Positions 58,430-64,000 of a DNA stretch of 64,000 bases are shown one piece after another. Origin of the DNA: Gammaproteobacteria bacterium (GTDB taxonomy: Bacteria; Pseudomonadota; Gammaproteobacteria; UBA6429; Thiohalophilaceae); contig JAOUNS010000002.1 of NCBI GenBank assembly GCA_029880855.1, forward strand, positions 186,001 through 250,000, read 5' to 3'. The translations under genes were made by a program, and so were the position numbers. Positions within the stretch are counted from its first letter, which is position 1. Every line of letters starts with the position of its first letter. Below the pieces are notes generated by a model that ran no database searches, was not told the DNA's origin, and saw nothing but the letters and a program-made list of their open reading frames with translations.

Positions 58430-60136
58430 TCAGGTGTCGACCGGATTGATCAAGGCCTGCACATCAGCCAGAGACAGCAGACACCATAAAGACGGGTCGG
58501 ATAACTCCGCCAGTTGGCGCAACAGCTGCTGCATCTGTTCAACACTGTTCAGTGTGGTCGCAGAGCCGGCCTGTTCACTCAAATACCGGACCAGTTCGGC
58601 GGTATCACGGCCCGGCAATCTGTCCAGCAAGCCCGGAATGGCGGTATCCAGCGGGATCTCGCGTAACAGTGCCGGCAGCATGCGCACCATCACGGCGGCG
58701 GGTCCGATGCGATCCAGTTCAAAACCCAACTGCTGTAACATTGTCGCTCCCTGCTGTACTGCATCCGCCTGTTGCGGCGTGACATGCAGACTGCGCGGCA
58801 CCAGCATGGGTTGGGCAACTACTGAGCCGTTGTTCACACCAGCCATCAACTGTTGATAACACAAACGCTGTTGCGTCCGTCTGACATCGACCAGTACCAG
58901 CCCTGTGGTGTTTTGCGCCAGCAAAAACCGGCCGTGTAACATCCCAATGACCTTGCCCAGAGGATGATCCGCGGTGTCAGTCCGCACAGTACCGTGACTG
59001 TGTGTAGTCCGGGCCGGACCGGGCCGGTCTTGTTGTTGTTCTGCGATTCCCAATCCGAGGTGTTGTAACGGCGTGCGGTAGACAATCCGGTCCGACGCCG
59101 TGGCAGGCAGTGCATGTTGCTTCACGGTCAGCACATCACGACAGCAACGATGAATAAAGTCATGTACCAGCCGTGCTTCGCGGAAGCGTACTTCATGCTT
59201 GGTGGGGTGCACATTCACATCCACCTGATGCGGATCAAGCTCCAGATTCAGGATAAAACCGGGATAACGTCCCGGCAGCAGCTGTTCCTGATAGACCTGG
59301 TGGATGGCATGCGTAATCAACCGATCACGAATCATCCGGCCATTGACGAAAAAGTGTTGCAGGTCATTTGAGCTGCGGGAAAAATCGAGTCGGGTTAACC
59401 AGCCATGCAGGCGCAAACCGGCATGTTCCAGATCCAGATGCAGGGCGTGATCCAAAAAGCCCTTACCGCACAGTTTCGCGACCCGCTCTTGCCGCTGGGT
59501 TGCTGTCAGCGCGGGATTCAGTTGATAGACCACCCGGCCGTTGTGTTGCAGCTTGATGGCGATATCAAAATGACTCAGGGCGACGCGGCGCACCACGGTG
59601 TCGATATGGCGAAACTCGGTCTGTTCGTTGCGCAGGAATTTGCGTCGCGCCGGGGTGTTATAGAAGAGATCCCGAATCTGTACACTGCTGCCGACGGGAT
59701 GGGAGGACTGCACCGGCGCCATGGGCACACCATTTTCACAACTGACCTGCCAGGCCTGCTCATCCTCTGTAGTCCGCGAGGTCAGTTGCAAGCGGGAGAC
59801 CGATGCAATACTGGCCAGCGCCTCACCCCGAAAGCCCAGGCTGCGGATATGGGCCAGATCCTCGGTTGAATCAATCTTGCTGGTGGCATGGCGGCTCAGG
59901 GCCAGGGTCAGTTCTTCGGCGGGAATTCCGCTGCCGTTATCCCGCACTGACATCTCCCGAACACCGCCATGTTGTATGGTGATCTCGATACGACCGGCCC
60001 CGGCATCCAGGCTGTTTTCCAGCAATTCCTTGATAACCGAAGCGGGTCGTTCCACCACTTCACCGGCAGCGATCTGGTTCGCCAGTTGCAACGGCAACTG
60101 CCGGATGGGTTTATGAGTCAGTGTCGGCATGGACAT
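58430..60136 (-). CDS. mutL: DNA mismatch repair protein MutL
   Basis: 568 residues, somewhat shorter than E. coli MutL (615). N-terminal GHKL ATPase: [47 protein letters not shown] and [13 protein letters not shown]. The linker (about 335-385) is short and the C-terminal dimerisation domain lacks a visible DQHAxxERxxYE endonuclease motif, as expected for a MutH-type or non-endonuclease MutL. It couples MutS to downstream repair. Confidence 0.95.
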   Translation of the reverse strand: MSMPTLTHKPIRQLPLQLANQIAAGEVVERPASVIKELLENSLDAGAGRIEITIQHGGVREMSVRDNGSGIPAEELTLALSRHATSKIDSTEDLAHIRSLGFRGEALASIASVSRLQLTSRTTEDEQAWQVSCENGVPMAPVQSSHPVGSSVQIRDLFYNTPARRKFLRNEQTEFRHIDTVVRRVALSHFDIAIKLQHNGRVVYQLNPALTATQRQERVAKLCGKGFLDHALHLDLEHAGLRLHGWLTRLDFSRSSNDLQHFFVNGRMIRDRLITHAIHQVYQEQLLPGRYPGFILNLELDPHQVDVNVHPTKHEVRFREARLVHDFIHRCCRDVLTVKQHALPATASDRIVYRTPLQHLGLGIAEQQQDRPGPARTTHSHGTVRTDTADHPLGKVIGMLHGRFLLAQNTTGLVLVDVRRTQQRLCYQQLMAGVNNGSVVAQPMLVPRSLHVTPQQADAVQQGATMLQQLGFELDRIGPAAVMVRMLPALLREIPLDTAIPGLLDRLPGRDTAELVRYLSEQAGSATTLNSVEQMQQLLRQLAELSDPSLWCLLSLADVQALINPVDT

Positions 60137-60194
60137 GCCGCTAGTGTACGCAAAAGCCGGGGGTACTCAAAGAGAGCGGCGGGATGAAATCTGC

Positions 60195-61499
60195 TCAGGA
60201 ACCGGTGACCGGGATGCGCAGAATCTCACCGACCCGCAGCACATCCCCGCGCAATCCGTTGGTCCGACGCAGCCTGCCAACACTCACCTGGTATCTTTCA
60301 GCAATATCGATCAGCGTATCGCCACGGACGATGCGGTGGCGGCGTTCCTGCATGGCCAGTGTGGTGCCTTCCGGTGCATTCTTGCGGAAGTAGGCCTTGA
60401 TCCCCTGCAGCATCGCCTGCGCCAGTTTTTTCTGGTGCGCGGGACTGCGCAACTTCTTCTCTTCCGCCGGATTGGAGATAAAGGCGGTTTCCACCAGGAT
60501 GGAGGGGACATCCGGCGCCTTCAGAACACGGAAACCGGCCTGCTCCACATGGTTTTTGTGCAAACTGTTCACCCGTCGCAAACCACTCAAGACATTCCCG
60601 GCCAGTTCGTGGCTGTCTTCGATGGTGGTGTTCTGAACCATGTCCACCAGCACCATTTTCAATAATTCATCCTTGTCATCCAGACTGACTCCACCGATCA
60701 AGTCGGAATTGTTTTCACTGTCGGCCAGGAACTGGGCCACGTCACTGCTGGATTTGCCTTCGGACAGGATATAGACCGACGAGCCGTGGGCGCGCGGGTT
60801 GTTAAAGGCATCGGCATGGATGGAGATGAACAAGTCCGCATGGTGTTTGCGCGCCACATCGACCCGCTTTTTCAATGAGAGAAAATAATCGCCGCTGCGG
60901 ATCATCACCGGTTTCATGCCCGGTTCTTTCTTAATCAGCGCTTCCAGCTGTTTGGCGATCTTCAACACCACATCTTTTTCCCGGGTGCCGCGTCGGCCGA
61001 GGGCGCCGGGGTCATCGCCGCCATGCCCGGCATCAATGGCGATAATCACATCTTTGGAACGGGTACGGGTATTGGCTTCTTTGGCAACGACAGGTTTGTC
61101 CCGGGAATCGTCTTCCTGCAAGTCGATCACCAAACGGTGGCCATATTCACGATGCGGTTTGAGAATAAAACTCTTGGGCCGCACGGCCCCTTTCAGATCC
61201 AGCACGACACGCAGGTCGTGGCTGTTGCGCGAGGCATAACGCATTTGCCGGACGTGTCCCTGGGCAAGGGTGAGATCGCGGACCTGATTCGCCATGCGGG
61301 CATTGGTCAAATCAATGACAAGACGTTCAGGCTGGTGGAGCGTAAACAAGGCGTGTTCAACAGGGCCGCTGAGATCGAACACCAGACGGGTGGAATCCGG
61401 TGCGGGCCACATACGCATGTTATTAATGGTCACAGGTGCAGCCTGCGCAACAGCACTAAGCATGCTGATCATCAACATCATGGCAACCCCAATGCGCAT
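60195..61499 (-). CDS. amiC: N-acetylmuramoyl-L-alanine amidase (AMIN, Amidase_3, LysM)
   Basis: 434 residues. Signal peptide (ending AQAA), AMIN domain (about 22-125; NNMRMWPAPDSTRLVFDLSGPVEHALFTL), Amidase_3 zinc domain (IAIDAGHGGDDPGALG, ISIHADAF, VETAFISNPAEE), and a C-terminal LysM (HRIVRGDTLIDIAERYQVSVGRLRRTNGL). It cleaves septal peptidoglycan in cell separation. The LysM resembles AmiB of E. coli, which sits at this locus, so amiB is an alternative name. Confidence 0.94.
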   Translation of the reverse strand: MRIGVAMMLMISMLSAVAQAAPVTINNMRMWPAPDSTRLVFDLSGPVEHALFTLHQPERLVIDLTNARMANQVRDLTLAQGHVRQMRYASRNSHDLRVVLDLKGAVRPKSFILKPHREYGHRLVIDLQEDDSRDKPVVAKEANTRTRSKDVIIAIDAGHGGDDPGALGRRGTREKDVVLKIAKQLEALIKKEPGMKPVMIRSGDYFLSLKKRVDVARKHHADLFISIHADAFNNPRAHGSSVYILSEGKSSSDVAQFLADSENNSDLIGGVSLDDKDELLKMVLVDMVQNTTIEDSHELAGNVLSGLRRVNSLHKNHVEQAGFRVLKAPDVPSILVETAFISNPAEEKKLRSPAHQKKLAQAMLQGIKAYFRKNAPEGTTLAMQERRHRIVRGDTLIDIAERYQVSVGRLRRTNGLRGDVLRVGEILRIPVTGS

Positions 61500-61644
61500 C
61501 CTGTTTCCCCCTTCTATCCTGCCAATTCACCCAATATTTTATATTGTGCAATATTACAGGATTTTTTCAAGGTAAAATTCTATATATTTTATATAGATAG
61601 GATACAAACTTACCGTAAAATCTAAAATAGCCGGGTTCCCCCGG

Positions 61645-62112
61645 CTAATCCGGCGCCAATCCGGACGTCAAAACGCTGCCTCGAGCGGTGTGTGCGCAGA
61701 GTCGAACCGTCCGTCCCGTACCGGCATAACTCAACTCGATTTGCAGATCCGGCACCGCCAACCAGCCCTTGCCCCGTTCCGGCCATTCCACCAGACACAG
61801 GTTATCCCCCCCGAAATAATCCCGCGCACCGGCATATTCCAGTTCCTCCGGATCGCTGAGTCGATACAGATCAAAGTGGTAGATTTGCCGCTCCCCCACT
61901 TCGTAGGGTTCAACCAGCGTGTACGTCGGACTCTTCACCTTGCCCTGATGCCCCATCGCCTGCAACAGGCCGCGCACCAGGGTGGTCTTGCCCGCCCCCA
62001 GATCACCGATAAGAAAAATAGTGGCCCCGGTGGTTGCGGTATTTGCCGCCAATGCCGCCCCCAGTTGCAGGGTCGCCGCTTCATCCGCCAAACTCAGTTC
62101 AATGCACTTCAC
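61645..62112 (-). CDS. tsaE: tRNA threonylcarbamoyladenosine biosynthesis ATPase TsaE
   Basis: 155 residues. P-loop GDLGAGKTTLVRGLLQAMGHQG, then VKSPTYTLVEPYE, IYHFDLYRLSDPEELEYAG and LVEWPERG. Works with TsaB and TsaD to make t6A37 of ANN-decoding tRNAs. It overlaps nnr by 4 bases. Confidence 0.95.
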   Translation of the reverse strand: MKCIELSLADEAATLQLGAALAANTATTGATIFLIGDLGAGKTTLVRGLLQAMGHQGKVKSPTYTLVEPYEVGERQIYHFDLYRLSDPEELEYAGARDYFGGDNLCLVEWPERGKGWLAVPDLQIELSYAGTGRTVRLCAHTARGSVLTSGLAPD

Positions 62113-63587
62113 TCGTTCACCCGCCGCCGCAAGGGCGCCATTAAATCTCCGGCCAACAGGCCGCGTTCACCGCCATGTTGCACTGCATCATCCGCCGCCA
62201 GACTGTGCAGGCAGACTCCCAGCTTTGCCGCATCAGCCGGCCCGAGCCCCTGGGCCAGGAGACCGGCAATCACCCCGGTCAGGACATCCCCCATGCCACC
62301 GACAGCCATACCGGGATTGCCATGAATGCAAACCCCCATTGTGTCACTCCCGCCACAAACCAGACTGCCCGCCCCTTTCAGCACCACGATGCCGCCATAT
62401 TCTGACTGCAGCGCGGTGCAGGCCGCAAAGCGATCCTGTTGTACCTGTTTACTGTCCGTTCCCAACAGGCGGCCGGCCTCTCCGGGATGGGGGGTGAGGA
62501 TCCAGTTATCCCGATGCTGATGTCGTTGTGAGAGCAGGTTCAGGGCGTCGGCATCCACCACCAAAGGCAAATCCGTGGCCGGCACCGCCGCCAATAATGA
62601 CTCGGCCCATGCTGACCGGCCAAGGCCGGGACCTATCGCCACCACATCGGCCTTGCCCAACAAGTCGGCCAGATGAGCACTGTCTTCGATGCCATGACAC
62701 ATCAGTTCCGGGCGCTGCGTCGTGATCAGGGCGGCATGACTCTCCCGGGTGGCGACACTGACCAGTCCGGCCCCAACCCGCAGGGCTGCTTCCCCGGCCA
62801 AGATCACCGCACCGCTGTAACCGCTGTCGCCCCCCACCAACAGGACATGACCACTCTCGCCCTTGTGTGTGTTGCGGCGGCGGCGCTTCAACAGGTGCTG
62901 CAGCGCTGCGTAGCGCAAGATCCGCGCCGATGGCGTCAGTGCTTCATAGACCGCAGCCGGGACACCCAGATCAGCAAAGCGAATCTCACCACAATATTCC
63001 GGACCGTCCGCCGTCAACAGCCCCTGCTTCATGCCTATAAAGGTAACTGTCAGCTGCGCCTTGATCGCAGCCCCCAATACGGCCCCGGTATCCGCCTGCA
63101 GGCCGGAAGGGATATCCACCGCGACCACCGGCAATCCGGTTGCATTAACCTGATCAATCACAGTCCGATAGTGATCGCTTACCTCTCCCTGCAAACCCGT
63201 CCCCAACAGGGCGTCGATGATCAGGTCAAACCGGGACAGATCCGGACAGGTATCCACCACGGGCACATCCGTTGCCGACAGACACTGCGCCGCCGCCAGG
63301 GCATCGCCCCGCAACCGGGCGGCATCCCCGGCCTGATAGACCAGGACATTCTTGCCTGCCTCATGGGCCAGTCGCGCCACGATATAACCATCGCCGCCGT
63401 TATTGCCGGTGCCGCAGATCACCAGCCAGTTACGGGCATTGGGCAGGCGTTCCAGCGCCGCCTGAAAGGTCGCCGCCCCGGCGCGTTCCATTAATGCCAG
63501 ACCGGGGATGTGCTGCTCTTCAATGGCCCGGCGATCCAGTTCGCGCACCTGGGCAGCCCGATACAGATTAGGGGGTAGTTGTGACAT
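62109..63587 (-). CDS. nnr: Bifunctional NAD(P)H-hydrate repair enzyme Nnr
   Basis: 492 residues from the ATG at 63585-63587; a long upstream open frame is the antisense of queG. N-terminal YjeF epimerase domain (LYRAAQVRELDRRAIEEQHIPGLALMERAG, CGTGNNGGDGYIVARLAHEAG) and C-terminal ADP-dependent dehydratase of ribokinase fold (HVLLVGGDSGYSGAVILAGEAALRVGAGLVSVAT, LTPHPGEAGRLLG, GNPGMAVGGMGDVLTGVIAGLLAQG). Repairs hydrated NADH and NADPH. Confidence 0.96.
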   Translation of the reverse strand: MSQLPPNLYRAAQVRELDRRAIEEQHIPGLALMERAGAATFQAALERLPNARNWLVICGTGNNGGDGYIVARLAHEAGKNVLVYQAGDAARLRGDALAAAQCLSATDVPVVDTCPDLSRFDLIIDALLGTGLQGEVSDHYRTVIDQVNATGLPVVAVDIPSGLQADTGAVLGAAIKAQLTVTFIGMKQGLLTADGPEYCGEIRFADLGVPAAVYEALTPSARILRYAALQHLLKRRRRNTHKGESGHVLLVGGDSGYSGAVILAGEAALRVGAGLVSVATRESHAALITTQRPELMCHGIEDSAHLADLLGKADVVAIGPGLGRSAWAESLLAAVPATDLPLVVDADALNLLSQRHQHRDNWILTPHPGEAGRLLGTDSKQVQQDRFAACTALQSEYGGIVVLKGAGSLVCGGSDTMGVCIHGNPGMAVGGMGDVLTGVIAGLLAQGLGPADAAKLGVCLHSLAADDAVQHGGERGLLAGDLMAPLRRRVNE

Positions 63588-63605
63588 AAGGCTATGATAG
63601 CGGGT

Positions 63606-64000
63606 ATGAGCCTCCCACCAAAACAACAACTCAGCGCCGGGCAACTGACCGAGCTGGCCGCCGCCATCAAGCAGTGGGGGGAAGCGCTGGGTTTTCAACA
63701 AACCGGCATCACGGATACCGATCTGCAACAGGCGGAACAGCGCCTGTCCGACTGGTTGGCTCACGGTTATCACGGCGCCATGAACTGGATGGCCGATCAT
63801 GGCAGCAAACGCAGTCGGCCGGCGGAACTGGTGGCAAACACGATTCGGATCATCAGCGTCCGCATGAATTATCGTCCCGCAGAAGCACGGGCGGTGGAAA
63901 CCCTCCTGCATCAACCGCAACTGGCCTATATCTCCCGCTATGCCCTGGGGCGTGACTATCACAAATTGATGCGCAACCGTTTACAGCAACTGGCGACCCG
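63606..64000 (+). CDS. queG: Epoxyqueuosine reductase QueG, N-terminal part
   Basis: 131 codons to the right edge; no stop in window. MSLPPKQQLSAGQLTELAAAIKQWGEALGFQQTGITDTDL and HGYHGAMNWMADHGSKRSRPAELV, then IISVRMNYRPAE and ISRYALGRDYHKLMRNRLQQL are characteristic of QueG, a cobalamin- and Fe-S-dependent enzyme finishing queuosine in tRNA. Divergent from nnr with 18 bases between starts, as yjeS/yjeF in E. coli. Confidence 0.94.
   Translation, partial: MSLPPKQQLSAGQLTELAAAIKQWGEALGFQQTGITDTDLQQAEQRLSDWLAHGYHGAMNWMADHGSKRSRPAELVANTIRIISVRMNYRPAEARAVETLLHQPQLAYISRYALGRDYHKLMRNRLQQLAT

Noticed and set aside
62673-63494. Plus-strand open frame of 273 codons
   Set aside because: Antisense to nnr, rich in Arg, Gln and His, no family signature.

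Overview
The window is chromosomal DNA of a gammaproteobacterium. The evidence is conserved gene order. From right to left on the minus strand it carries nnr-tsaE-amiC-mutL-miaA-hfq-hflX-hflK-hflC-DUF2065-hisZ-purA, then rnr, rlmB, rpsF-rpsR-DUF2232-rplI and dnaB-alr, which is the arrangement known from E. coli (about 91-95 min) and relatives. Further left are the purM-purN / DUF2066-pgsA-hda block, a divergent apbC/metG pair and rsxABCDGE-nth, all typical of the class. A stand-alone hisZ and DUF2232 between rpsR and rplI point away from enteric bacteria towards environmental lineages. I cannot name the genus.

Layout. 1-2573 (minus): an envelope operon of a TlpA-like thioredoxin lipoprotein, a second thioredoxin-fold protein, a TolC-type outer-membrane channel and the start of a periplasmic adaptor cut by the window edge. 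2722-6307: a YihY/BrkB membrane protein, two small lipoproteins (LysM and DUF4398), then an arsC-like reductase, a WrbA-like flavoprotein and DUF2069 on the plus strand. 6558-12683: hda, an AI-2E/PerM permease, pgsA and DUF2066 (minus) divergent from purM-purN-DUF3108 (plus). 12788-16234: a 1148-residue sensor fusing a PhnD-like binding domain to PAS, GGDEF and EAL domains. 16240-26350: dcd, apbC, metG, the Rnf/Rsx electron-transport operon and nth. 26597-32479 (minus, accessory): a metzincin-type protease with an exported partner, a RelA/SpoT-type HD protein, a metallophosphoesterase, a beta-propeller protein and a membrane protein. 32480-33038 is a gene-free stretch with nested inverted repeats. 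33039-43889: alr, dnaB, rplI, DUF2232, rpsR, rpsF, rlmB, two tandem paralogues of unknown function, and rnr. 44026-50720: tRNA-Leu(CAG), an exported unknown protein, an MHYT-PAS-GGDEF-EAL protein, an AlkB-like membrane monooxygenase and a radical-SAM protein; this block sits between rnr and purA, which are near neighbours in E. coli. 50792-63587: the purA to nnr superoperon. 63606-end: the start of queG.

The core serves nucleotide synthesis (purM, purN, purA, dcd), translation and RNA metabolism (metG, tRNA, ribosomal proteins, rlmB, miaA, hfq, rnr, tsaE, queG), DNA replication and repair (dnaB, hda, mutL, nth), redox and Fe-S metabolism (rsx, apbC), and envelope maintenance (amiC, alr, pgsA). 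Two large c-di-GMP proteins add signalling.

No prophage, insertion sequence, CRISPR array or integrase is visible. The least explained material is the protease/partner pair, the HD-phosphoesterase-propeller group, the tandem paralogues inside the rnr-rlmB junction, the AlkB-like/radical-SAM pair separated by palindromic sites, and a dispersed double-hairpin repeat present twice (6452-6532 and 32859-32940).
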